DNA of 64,000 bases from Agrostemma githago (taxonomy: Eukaryota > Streptophyta > Magnoliopsida > Caryophyllales > Caryophyllaceae), in assembly GCA_958450325.1 (NCBI GenBank), contig OY288243.1:33656678-33720677 (forward strand), written 5' to 3'. Shown here one piece after another: positions 22,523 to 33,207 of the stretch (position 1 is the first letter of the stretch; every line of letters begins with the position of its first letter). The notes below the pieces were generated by a model that worked only from the letters and a program-made list of their open reading frames with translations, made no database searches and was not told where the DNA came from. The position numbers were made by a program, and so were the translations under genes.

Positions 22523-24486
22523 TTATTTTTCGGTCTTAGGAGCTTGCATCTCGGTAATGGCTTTGATTTTAGCTGGGTCGACTTCGATACCTCGTTGGCT
22601 AACGATATGACCCAGTAATTTGCCTGACGTTACCCCGAAACTGCACTTTTGAGGGTTTAGCCTCATGTTGTATTTGCGCAATCGGGTGAAGAATTTTCTT
22701 AGGGCGGTGATGTGACCGTCCCGTTCTTTGGATTTGACGATCATGTCGTCCACATAAACCTCTACCTCTTTATGCATCATGTCGTGTAATAAAGTGGTAG
22801 CGGTCCTTTGGTATGTGGCCCCGGCATTAATGAGACCAAATGGCATGACGGTGTAGCAGTAAGTACCCCAAGGTGTAGTGAAGGTAGTCTTACTCATATC
22901 TTCTTCCGCCATCTTGATTTGATTATATCCGGCATACCCGTCCATGAATGACAGAAGGGCATGATCGGCCGTGTTATCCACTAGTATATCGATGTGTGGT
23001 AACGGAAAATCATCCTTCGGGCTTGCTTTGTTAAGATCCCGAAAATCTACGCATACCCGCACCTTACCGTCCTTTTTAGGAACCGGCACGATGTTTGCAA
23101 CCCAGTCCGGATACTCGGACACTTGTATGAAGCCGGCTTTGAACTGTTTGTCGACTTCTTCTTTTACCTTGAGAGACCATTCGGGCCTCATTCGACGAAG
23201 CTTCTGCTTGACCGGTTTGCACCCGTCTTTGATAGGTATGCGGTGCTCGGCTATTTCCCGGTCTATCCCCGGAATGTCCTTGTAGGACCACGCGAAGACA
23301 TCCTTGAATTCTTGGAGGAGGTTTATGAACTGTTGTTTCTCCTCGGGATCTAAAGATAACCCTATCTTAAGTATCTGAGGCTCTAAGGTTGTTCCCACGT
23401 TTATGGACTCGGTCTCTTCAATTACCGGATTCCGGGATTCCCTTTGCTCTAGTTGCTCGATCAGATGCGGAGGTAAGGGTACCTGTTCGTCGGATTTCTC
23501 AATGTCATAGCACAATACATTTTTGAAAGCAGAATTTGAAAGAGACAAGTCGTAAGCAGAACGGTTGTTATTATTGATTGAAAATTTGGAAAACAGCTCA
23601 AAGAGAGCAGCCATCTGATCATTGGTCAGTGGCGGAATTGGTAAAGCACTCGGGACAGGCCCCGAAGTGCTAGCAGCAGGAATGATAGAAGGGAGAGGGG
23701 TTACAGGAGTGACTCTAGCACCGACTTTCCTAGACCCGACCTCAGACTCTGACTCGGACTCCGACTCAGACTCGGACTCAGACTCAGGCATGTCTCCCGG
23801 CCCTCTCCGGTGACCAGCTTGTAGATCTTTCCTTGACTGTCGGTCCACTTGACAGTCTTCCTCCAGGCCCTGTTTTCCGTCTCGGAGCCAACATCCGAGA
23901 TCAGCTTGGTCGGGTCAAACCTGTTGCTGCGGAGAATCAGGTTGACCAGGTCTTCTTTTGGAGTCGGGGCTATGGTGTCTTCCCCGAAGAGTAGCCCCAG
24001 CGCGGGCTCAGCATCATCAGCTCCATTAGACTGGATGAGGGCGAACACCTCATCCGGGATGTAGTTGCAGTCCCGGGCCAAGTGGGTCCCGAGGTGCATA
24101 GCATTGGGTTGGTATAGTCCAACCTGGATAGCCCCGAACACGGGTGTGACAAAGTAGTCAGACAACCGTGGGCTATAAGGGCTCAAGTGGATACCCTTCA
24201 TGATGTTGCAGGCCTTTTCGATTCCTGCTCGGACAACGTTGCCCGGAGTGGTGGCATAGCCAAGGCCGAAGTGGGAGTCTTCGTCCTTAAGGACCTCGAT
24301 GATCTTCCCAGCTGGAAGGTCGGGTCGAGAGGTAGCCCCCGGAAGGTACCCTAGGTTCTGGAGCATTGTGTCAATGCTCGTGGTGAAGTAAGGCCTAAAG
24401 AGGTACTCTTCCTCGATCATCCCCACAAAATCGAACCCCCAGAGGCCCGTGCGACCCGTGGCGTTGCAGCTAGCCACGGTCATTGG
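22523..24486 (-). pseudogene. Element B spacer and reverse transcriptase (frameshifted)
   Basis: Minus strand, immediately downstream of element C. The first frame (24486 to about 23,800) encodes the protein between protease and RT (TGLWGFDFVGMIEEEYLF, HFGLGYATTPG). A frame change near 23,800 leads into an acidic Ser-Glu repeat encoded by a GACTCN-type hexamer repeat (23742-23787). The next frame carries reverse transcriptase: VPKKDGKVRVCVDFRDLN, MPFGLINAGATYQR and the catalytic YVDDMIVKS near 22,740. A TAA at 22523-22525 cuts RT just before the conserved GFLGKVQYISRF segment, which remains readable beyond it. Confidence 0.88.
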
Positions 24487-24491
24487 GGTTG

Positions 24492-27400
24492 TGATGTGAG
24501 TTAATATGAACTTTGAAATGAGAATGTGAAGAATGATTAGTATTCTGAAATGAACGTAAATAAAGTAACCAAAACAGATTGTAAGGATAGTTTGAGGATG
24601 AATAAACCGTAACCAAAGGATAGTATGCTTAGTGAAGTAGACCTATACTCCAACAAAGCGGATGCTAAATCAAACACGCGATTGAAGTAGCGAGTTTAGA
24701 GCTTGTAACGCGACTCACTCTAGACTTTGTCTTGTAAGCAACAAGGACGTAAAAGAAAGCTTAGCTTTACTCAGTTTTGTGATTTCAATCTTGGATCTTT
24801 TATTCACTCAAGTAGATGGCTATATATAGCCTACAAAATGACCCTTAAACCGGCTGGTTAGGGTGACAATAACAAAGCTACATGGTGACAAAAACAAAGC
24901 TTAAACCTATTGTGAACTAGGAGCTAGAAACAAAGCTTAAACCTATGTGAACTAGGAGCTAAAAACAAAGCTTAACAAGAGCAATCAGCCGCGACACACT
25001 ATGTGAACATGGAGCTAAAAACAAAGCTAACTATGAGAACACAATCAGCCCATAATCATCCTCATAACTTCAGTACACTCCCCATGCTTGAATGAGTGTG
25101 AACCCAAGTTAATGCCTTCAAATTACCTTGACTAATTGCTCCTTTATTCAGCCCACACACGAGCTAGCTCCACAATTGAAGTAGGCACACCACTAAGCTT
25201 GTAGGAGGTGCTAGTGTAGCTGAACTAAGACTAATAGGAGCTAAGGTGACTTCATTGAACTCTTTAGTAGCTTCTTCATTCGGATCATCTCCTCCCCCTT
25301 GAAAAGGAATTGTCCTCAATTCTGAAATGCCATCATCATCAAGATAAGGAGAAAGATCTCCCACATTGAACGTGGCATGAACTCCATAATCATCTGGCAA
25401 TTCCACTTTGTAAGCATTGTCGTTTCCCTTGTATGGACCTTCTGCTTGTGGCATCAACTTGTTCTTCCATTTGCTTGGAAACCTCTCCTTTCTCAAGTGA
25501 AACAAAACCAAGCCACCCTCTTGGAAGAGTCTCGGTTTTCTGTTTTTGTTGGCCCTTCTTTTGTAGGCTCCCTTGATCCTTTCCCGAATTACTTCTTGAA
25601 AGTACAAGTCAGGCCTTTTGCTAGCATCATCCGTTGTGTAACCAATACTGAAGTGAGTCATTCTGGAGATTGGCAAGTACTCCCTTGGTTTGAAAGGACT
25701 CTTTGAGACATGACTTGTTAAGTATTTGTCCACAATGTTTTGAATACTCCCTTGTACCTTTAGCCAAAAGAAGTGTCCTTTTAACACCTCTACGGTCTTG
25801 GTCGTGCCAAAATATTCAGCTGGTCCTCCTCCATGAGCTTCTCTAGTTATACACTCTGAAATAGGATGCCCTGGGACACAAAGATGGTTCCCTTTAAAAG
25901 GAAGCTCTTCCTGCAAAACAAACTCATCAAAAGTACCAAGAGCACCAGCCTTGCACTCGGTGAGTACATCAGCATCCATGGAGTAATAGTCCTTCAAAAT
26001 CTCAAATCCAAGCGTGCTTGCATCTAAGGTGGATGAGTGTGTGTAGTGACAAGATAAAGCATTAGCCACGACATTGTTCTTACCATCTTCATACCTTAAG
26101 ACTTCATGATCTTTACTAGGTGTCAAACCAGCTGGTAATTCATTAGGAATGACAACACCCAGTTCCTTTGGCAACTCCTCGAATTGTTTCCTTCCAAACC
26201 CATTATCAATCCTAACTGGTTCCTCTATAGTACTCATGTCAAGGACACGTTCCCCCCCTTGTAAAGCCTGTTCTACCTCACTCTCACTAGCAAATATGGT
26301 AAGGTTAGGCTCCTTCGTTTTGTTGGCTGTCATAGCTCTAACAGCTTGTGGAGTCATAGGTTTTAAAACGATTTTCTTTCCCTTATCCCTTAACTCGTAT
26401 TCATTTTTCCTCCCATGGTGTACTACATCCCTATCAAACTGCCAAGGACGTCCCAAAAGTATATGACAAGCATCCATAGGAATGACATCACATAAAACTT
26501 CATCGACATAAGATCCCATGGTTAAACCTACTCTCACCTGTTTTGTGACCCTTATTTTGTTTCCATCATCCAACCAATGTAATGCATACGGTCTAGGGTG
26601 ACTAGTGGTGGTTAGGCCTAACTTAGTTACCATTTCAGTAGAGGCAACATTCGTACAACTACCTCCATCAATGATCAAACTACACCATTTGCTATTAACT
26701 AGACACTTAGTGTGAAAGAGTTGATTTCTTTGTTCGGTGTTGTGTGGGATGGGGTTAGCATGAAGTGTACGTAGTACTAAAACATTACCATACGTTGGGA
26801 GTTCATAGTCCTTTCCTTCTTCCTCCTTTTCTCCCAAGTAGACTTCAGGACCAGTTACACCATTGGACTTAGAAAGCTCGTTCACTTTGTCCACCGGTTC
26901 TCTCCTTAGGTTTTCCAAGAAGCTAGAGTCTTCAAAGCTCACAACTCCTGCCATGCTTTACGTCTAATGGATGACCAAAGCTCTGATACCACTAATGATG
27001 TGAGTTAATATGAACTTTGAAACGAGAATGTGAAGAATGATTAGTATTCTGAAATGAACGTAAATAAAGTAACCAAAACAGATTGTAAGGATAGTTTGAG
27101 GATGAATAAACCGTAACCAAAGGATAGTATGCTTAGTGAAGTAGACCTATACTCCAACAAAGCGGATGCTAAATCAAACACGCGATTGAAGTAGCGAGTT
27201 TAGAGCTTGTAACGCGACTCACTCTAGACTTTGTCTTGTAAGCAACAAGGACGTAAAAGAAAGCTTAGCTTTACTCAGTTTTGTGATTTCAATCTTGGAT
27301 CTTTTATTCACTCAAGTAGATGGCTATATATAGCCTACAAAATGACCCTTAAACCGGCTGGTTAGGGTGACAATAACAAAGCTACATGGTGACAAAAACA

Positions 27401-27791
27401 AAGCTTAAACCTATTGTGAACTAGGAGCTAAAAACAAAGCTTAAACCTATGTGAACTAGGAGCTAAAAACAAAGCTTAACAAGAGCAATCAGCCGCGGCA
27501 CACTATGTGAACATGGAGCTAAAAACAAAGCTAACTATGAGAACACAATCAGCCCATAATCATCCTCATAACTTCAGTACACTCCCCATGCTTGAATGAG
27601 TGTGAACCCAAGTTAATGCCTTCAAATTACCTTGACTAATTGCTCCTTTATTCAGCCCACACACGAGCTAGCTCCACAATTGAAGTAGGCACACCACTAA
27701 GCTTGTAGGAGGTGCTAGTGTAGCTGAACTAAGACTAATAGGAGCTAAGGTGACTTCATTGAACTCTTTAGTAGCTTCTTCATTCGGATCA
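24492..27791 (-). mobile_element. Element C: 3.3-kb non-autonomous relative of element A
   Basis: LTRs of 796 bp at 24492-25287 and 26996-27791 (plus-strand TGATGTGAG...CGGATCA). By eye they differ at only about three positions. Target duplication GGTTG lies at 24487-24491 and 27792-27796, inside element B. The Met-type primer site TGGTATCAGAGC is on the minus strand at 26980-26991, and the polypurine tract AAGGGGGAGGAGA at 25288-25300. Its single 596-codon frame lacks RT, most of RNase H and the integrase core. It is the youngest layer of nest 1, so it must have been moved by proteins from elsewhere. Confidence 0.95.
25164..26954 (-). CDS. Element C open frame: gag remnant, protease, integrase-finger remnant, C-terminal region
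   Basis: Uninterrupted 596-codon frame from an ATG shortly after the primer site to a stop inside the 3' LTR. Residues 1-40 are the start of Gag (MAGVVSFEDSSFLEN) joined to PEVYLG, and then directly to the region before the protease, so capsid and zinc knuckle are missing. Retropepsin is intact (IIDGGSC at about 94-100, ILLGRPW). At PSKDHEVLRYEDGK the frame jumps from the RT linker to the end of RNase H. The integrase finger has lost its CxxC pair (KYLTSHVSKS), the catalytic core is gone, and the tail resumes at IRERIKGAYKRR. The frame is open despite these deletions. Whether a protein is made is unknown. Confidence 0.85.
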   Translation of the reverse strand: MAGVVSFEDSSFLENLRREPVDKVNELSKSNGVTGPEVYLGEKEEEGKDYELPTYGNVLVLRTLHANPIPHNTEQRNQLFHTKCLVNSKWCSLIIDGGSCTNVASTEMVTKLGLTTTSHPRPYALHWLDDGNKIRVTKQVRVGLTMGSYVDEVLCDVIPMDACHILLGRPWQFDRDVVHHGRKNEYELRDKGKKIVLKPMTPQAVRAMTANKTKEPNLTIFASESEVEQALQGGERVLDMSTIEEPVRIDNGFGRKQFEELPKELGVVIPNELPAGLTPSKDHEVLRYEDGKNNVVANALSCHYTHSSTLDASTLGFEILKDYYSMDADVLTECKAGALGTFDEFVLQEELPFKGNHLCVPGHPISECITREAHGGGPAEYFGTTKTVEVLKGHFFWLKVQGSIQNIVDKYLTSHVSKSPFKPREYLPISRMTHFSIGYTTDDASKRPDLYFQEVIRERIKGAYKRRANKNRKPRLFQEGGLVLFHLRKERFPSKWKNKLMPQAEGPYKGNDNAYKVELPDDYGVHATFNVGDLSPYLDDDGISELRTIPFQGGGDDPNEEATKEFNEVTLAPISLSSATLAPPTSLVVCLLQLWS

Positions 27792-27796
27792 GGTTG

Positions 27797-29874
27797 CCTC
27801 CAAAGTAATAACATTGTCGAGCAAAGGCACCTTGATCTTACGGTGGAGGGTGGAAGACACAACTTTGACCGCGTGGATCCATGGCCTTCCTAGGAGCAAG
27901 TTGAAGGATGAGGTGACATCAATCACCTGGAATTCAAGCTCTTTTTCTATCGGGCCCGTGATGATGGTCAGCTTCACAGCCCCAGATACCGTCTTCGGCT
28001 CCCATCAAAGGCTTGGATGGTTTGAGCCGTCGGGACATAATCTGCCTCGGTGATCCCGAGGGCTTTGGCGGTCCTCAGAGGAAGGACATTTACAGCGGAC
28101 CCGTCATCAACTAAGGTCATAGGAAGGTATTTCCCTCGACAAATCACCGTGATGTAAAGGGCCAGGTTGTGGGAGGTCCCAAATGGTGGCAGGTCGGCTT
28201 CAGAAAAGGTGATCATTGGGCCTCCTTCCTTGGCCTTACCCTTTAGGTGGGGTAGGACCGTGGCTACCATTTCAGCAGGGGTAGCCAAAGAGTCGATCTT
28301 GACTTGATCAAGAGCCTTTGTAAGTGCTTCTCGATGTTCTTGAGAGCTAACCAGGAGTTGCCATATAGTGAGGTCAACTCGGGTCTTCTTCAGTTGCTTC
28401 ACAATAGTCGTTTCAGCGGTAGGCTCTTCAGGGGCGACTTCCATCTCGAGTGGATCGGTGATGGTTGTCGGGATAGGGGTGTCCCTAGTGCTTGTGGCTA
28501 GAAAGGGACGACCAAGGTTGTTGCTGGCTAGGACTCGAGTTTTGGCCTCGCGAATCTGTTCAGGGGTGATGGGAACGGTTTCCCCCTTAGCGAGGTAGAC
28601 ATCATCCTCGTCGTCGAACCAGATCCCGTTCACTTGCGGGATGAATGGGGAGATAAGGTGAGTGCAGTCAATCACCTCCCCGGCAAAGATGGCATGGGAG
28701 CTGAAAGGGTTCTCCTTGTTGCTTGGTTTATCTCCGGGTAGCGGGATTTTACCGCTTTCAATCAGGTCCTGGATCAAGTGTTTCAGCTTCCAACACTTTT
28801 CGGTATCATGCCCATTGCCCCGGTGGTATTGGCAATAGGCCTGAGCATTGTAGTTCTTGGAGCGTCGCTCGACCGGAACTTCAGGAGTTGGGCCTATCGG
28901 TTGGATTAGGCCTTTGGAGGACAGCCTTTGTAAGGCATAGGTATAGGTGGTGCCTATATCAGTGAAAACCCGAGGTGGGGTGTTCTTCTTGGACGGGGCA
29001 TCTAGTAGATTAACCGTGTAAAAAATGCTACGAGTTGCAGCTTGGGGCTTAGTGGTGGAGGAAGAAGCCCCTTGGTACCCTTTGCTAGCGGCCTTAGTGA
29101 GGCCTTCTAGTCTCAGATCGTCTTCAATCCTCATACCCATTTCAGTAAGGGTGGTGAAATTGGGTATGACAGCGTATCGGAGGTGAACCCGGTAGGAAGG
29201 GAGGAGGTTCTTGACAAAAGCCTCCACCAAAGTCTTCTCATTGGGCTTATCGACCAGTTTCACGCTTTCGGCCCTCCAGCGTTGAAGGTATTTAGTAAAA
29301 CCTTCCTTTGGCTCTTGGGCCATAACCTCCAGAGATCGGATTGTGGTTTGGATCTCGGTGTTGTCAGCATAGTTCCGAGGGAACTCGGTGGCCACATCAT
29401 CCCAGGTAGGGTATTTTTTCGGGTCTAGCCTGTAGTACCAGGCTCGTGGGTGCTTCTCAAGAGATGCAGCAAAGAGGTTCTTGAACATGGACGAATCCAC
29501 TCCCTTGATGGCCATGAATTCCTTGAAGGCCCGACATGTAGTAACGGGTCTTCGGTTCCCTCAAACATGGGTAAGCCTGTAAGGTTCAGGTTTGCGGGTA
29601 GTTTGTCACTCACCGTGGAGTACTCTCGGCTATTCTCCCGGTGGATATTGTTACTCCCAGTCAAATGGACTTGTTCTTCTAGTCGGCGCACTGCGCTGAC
29701 CAGTTCAGCTAGAGGCCCAGTGGTCTCGACATTAGGAGCCCTTTGCTCCACCGTAGCTAGGCGAGCAACAATGGCCACTTGGCCAGCCCACATTTCGGTC
29801 AGTTGGGCTTCGATATCGGTCTGCTTCGCGACCATGGCGTCCAGAGAGGTTTGTAGGCTGTTCAAAGTAGCCAT
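27797..29874 (-). pseudogene. Element B gag and protease (two frameshifts)
   Basis: Minus strand. ATG at 29874 (MATLNSLQTSLDAMV) starts a coiled-coil-like N-terminus. A frame change near 29,531-29,537 separates it from the capsid-like core (SMFKNLFAASLEKHPRAWYY, FTKYLQRWRAESVKL). A Tat-type zinc motif follows (CQYHRGNGHDTEKCWKLK near 28,800). Retropepsin is present (LVDDGSAVNVLPLR near 28,090). A second frame change between about 27,974 and 28,000 separates it from the protease end (LLLGRPWIH near 27,890). Element C then interrupts at the GGTTG site, and the frame continues at 24,486. Confidence 0.88.
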
Positions 29875-30651
29875 CCTTCGAGCGTGTCTAGTTGCCGGCG
29901 GCCTGTCTGTAAGAACACCGCGTAATCAGAAACCGATCCCAGATCTTGGAAAAAGGAAAGGAAAAGTACATCCCGAGCGACACTAGAAAGGAAGACTAAA
30001 GACTCGAGAAATACATCTAGACGGATGACTCGATGGGTGGTATAGCTTCCTTAGGATTTTGGCTTTGTGGGCCTAATCCCGTTCGAAGGAAGGTCCACGT
30101 GAGACTTTTCCCCAGACTTTTGACTCGAGTGTATGGACGGACTTTCCTTTGCCCTACGCGGGTTGGTCGTGCCTTGACAGATTTTTCGGGTCCCGAAACG
30201 GACAGCATTTCGGGTTTTTCAAAATTTGGGTGTTTTTGGAAAGATGCATTTTTTTGAAATGACGGTTTTTTGAAAAAAGACACGGAAACCAAGTAGCATG
30301 TAGTCAAACAAGCATTATAACGACGCTTATGTATGCTTTACACTAAGTCTCGGTCGGTCAAAGTAGGGTCTATACCAACAACGATAGCATTCTCACGAAA
30401 CGGGACGGACTCCCTAGCCGATTTGGACTTAGGACCTGCCGTAAAACCCCGGTGAGTTCAGCCATCGAAGTCTTTAGTGCACCCATGTAGGAATGCACCG
30501 TGGTATAGTGGGACGTCGGTCACAAGTAACCGGCCCGGGCAAAATTTGGGTTATGCATGAATCATTAAACTAATGTGCGCACATTAATATTCGAACGATT
30601 TCTCTTCGAGTCTCACCCTAGGAACCCCGATGACATGTGGTACATCAGGTA
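29875..30651 (-). other. Element B leader between primer site and gag
   Basis: About 780 bases without a supported ORF, as expected for the packaging and leader region of a Tat-type element. Confidence 0.6.
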
Positions 30652-30669
30652 TCCCCAGCGGAGTCGCCA
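30652..30669 (-). other. Element B primer-binding site
   Basis: On the minus strand TGGCGACTCCGCTGGGGA begins three bases after the 5' LTR. It resembles the Arg-tRNA type primer site recalled for Tat/Ogre elements rather than the Met type of the A family. Confidence 0.65.
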
Positions 30670-30672
30670 AAT

Positions 30673-33202
30673 TGTGGACATGACGTAGGTCCACCCCGAC
30701 GCGGCCACGCGCGGGTTTGGGTAGGCGAATGAATCTCGTGGTGAGATTGTTCTCGGTTCGAAATTTAAGTCAAAATGGAGTCGCCACCGAATTTTGTGGT
30801 TATTCGGAACCATACGAGCCCACTCTATGTCGTCATGGGCTATACACAAAGTAAGCCCACTTCGATTTCAGAGTTCATTGGGCTCGTCCCTTTGCATTGC
30901 AATATCGATACCGTTTAAACCGGCTTTCGTATATGGAATGACTCTCGTGCGCCAAGGGTTTCGGACATCCGGAAACCAAAGGTTCTGAGTAAGGGGTGAG
31001 GGTACGTGTTGGGAAGCCCACTAAGGACACCCAACCCCGCCCGCACATGGCGGCCTCTACTAAGACATCGTTCGTGTTCGTGTGTGCGCGCTAGTAAAAC
31101 GATTAAATGATATGCAAACAGCGTTTTCGGGCTAAGCATGCGAGTTGTTGATTAACTACGTCATTTAATGCATCTAGTATATGGTCGAAATGATTTAGCA
31201 TGCGAGGTTCATTTATAAAGCGGTAAGCAAGTAAATAAATAAAGCTCGAAAGTAAATAATATACAAGTTACACGGGCGGAAATACAACCCGGCCAATTCA
31301 AAAATTGCAAACGATATAAAAATGGAATAATAAATAATAAAAAAGTTAGGAACGGACCCATATACAAACTAGACCGTGAACCATGTGAATGGACGAACCC
31401 CGATTAAATACACATTGCGTTGTGTATTAAACGGAGGACGGAGACATAGGTCCTAAGCGTGATGCTAGCCCGATCCTATGCCTCGATGCCTTGTCCCGAC
31501 TTATCACGTCGAAAAATCGATCAAAGTCGTTAAGGTGTCGTGATAAGCGTGAGTTTTGAAAAATGGATTCACGTGATTGGCTTTACACGTGTCGACTAAA
31601 AGTCGTAAAAAGACGAGACTTAAATGTTGCATTTAAGCTCTCGATTTTCTGGGTTACAGGACCCACTCGGTCGAGTCATGGTCTGACTCGGTCGAGTGTG
31701 TCCTCGAAAAGGGGTCTGCCCAGTTTTATGGACGCTACTCGATCGAGTGGCCTACGCACTCGGTCGAGTAGCCCCTGTACGAGTGTCAACTCGTTTTGCT
31801 TTTGGGTTTAAAATCGACGGTTGGTCAAATTAAATACAAATATCGCACGATTTGAATTTAACTTGACCTCCGGTACTATAATCGTGTATATGTACGATTA
31901 TAATACCGTTGTCGGGACTTTATGAAAACGTTTATATTAGAGAATTTGAATTAGCGACGGAATGCATCCCTCTACGTCACGACATCAAAACTAACCCTTT
32001 CGGGTTATATGATGTCGGTTTTCGTGTCAACGGGTTCCGTACTAATTATAGAAATGGAATTAAATACGTTCAACTACGACCGATTGCGATCACGTCACGC
32101 CCTTGAGTACATTGGGGCGGGGCTCCTCGAAAGGGCTCCACCTCCGTCGTTGCTCGTAAAGGGATTAGACGGACTTTAGGCAACATCGTAGTCAAACGGA
32201 TTTAGAACCGGACTTTGATACTAGTTTATATATAAGTATACGCGGTATAATAAAGTTAGTGACGAGAATGTAAAAAGTTAGTATACAAAAAAGTAAAATG
32301 TTAGAATTATGTTAGAAGTTAGAATTATAATACTAGTATAGATATAATATAAACGATAAAAAAACGTAAATAAAAGAGTAACAAGGATCAAAATGGGGTT
32401 TAGGACACCCTCAACATACATGCTTAGTAGGGACCTCGGAAATGGACTCGTAAATAGTGACGGGACGTCGGAGTATCGAGGATGTATGCAAGTTATGTTG
32501 TGTGTGTGTATATATGTGTGTGTTTGTCGGTTTTTCGAGGGACAAGGGACTCGGTTTTTGTGTGTAGTGCTTAGGCTTACTAAGGCTTGTAATGTGGGTG
32601 AATGTAGGTAAAAATGTAGGTAGAATGTGGGTGAAAAAACTGTAGAAAAAGCCTCCCAAATGAGTGAGGGTCGTGGGGTATTTATAGAGTTTACCCCACG
32701 ACCTAGGGTCACTCGATCGAGTGGCCCTAGTGCACTCGGTCGAGTGCCCTAGAAAATGGGCCTGATCCGGAAAATGACGCTCCACTCGACCGAGTGGGTC
32801 AATCCACTCGATCGAGTGGGTCAAGCAAATCGAGACAAAATAGGAAAGAATTGATTTTTTGTTTTGATTGATTTTTTGAATTTGGATTTGTGCGCCAGCT
32901 GAACCTGGCTGATTTATGAGACGGTTTCGTCTTTGACCGGGTTTTGACCCGGTCGCTAAAAGACGGGATTTATTTTTGGTGTCGGTTTTGGCCCAAATTA
33001 GTCTCATTTTGCTCGGAACGGCCCACTGGGCCTGGATTTGAGGTCTGTTTTGTGAGATTATTACTCCGCTAAAAGTCCATGTCAGATATTATTGATTTCG
33101 GGTCCAAATCCGAGTATACTAAGTCACGTTTGCGTCCGATCATCATCGGGTGTTTGTCGGGAACTGCTATAGACACTAGCAGGCAAAATGCGGGTGTCTA
33201 CA
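30673..33202 (-). repeat. Element B 5' LTR
   Basis: Same length as the 3' copy and almost identical. The minus-strand TATA box is at 32679-32686. The palindrome clusters recur here about 15,970 bases from their positions in the other LTR. Confidence 0.95.
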
Positions 33203-33207
33203 CTACT

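Larger units (their letters stand above)
14703..33202 (-). mobile_element. Element B: Tat-lineage Ty3/gypsy element (18.5 kb) with antisense gene
   Basis: LTRs of 2,530 bp at 14703-17232 and 30673-33202. In coding (minus) direction they start TGTAGACACCCG and end ATGTCCACA. Target duplication CTACT lies at 14698-14702 and 33203-33207 inside element A's RT/RNase H region. Coding direction is leftward: primer site at 30652-30669, gag, protease, RT, RNase H, a second archaeal-type RNase H, integrase, then an antisense gene on the plus strand and the 3' LTR. Dual RNase H and an antisense ORF before the 3' LTR are hallmarks of the Tat/Ogre/Retand lineage. Element C is inserted in the protease-downstream region. 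By eye the LTRs differ at about 14 substitutions and a few indels (~0.5-0.6%), a recent insertion. Confidence 0.95.

Noticed and set aside
23742..23787. Ser-Glu repeat taken as a functional phosphorylation domain
   Set aside because: It is a simple hexamer repeat next to a frame change in a defective pol; no evidence of function.
25377..25706. Plus-strand ORFs opposite the element C frame, with similar ones opposite D (45776-45985) and G (48872-49165)
   Set aside because: They are mirror frames of conserved coding sequence on the other strand and recur wherever the family occurs.
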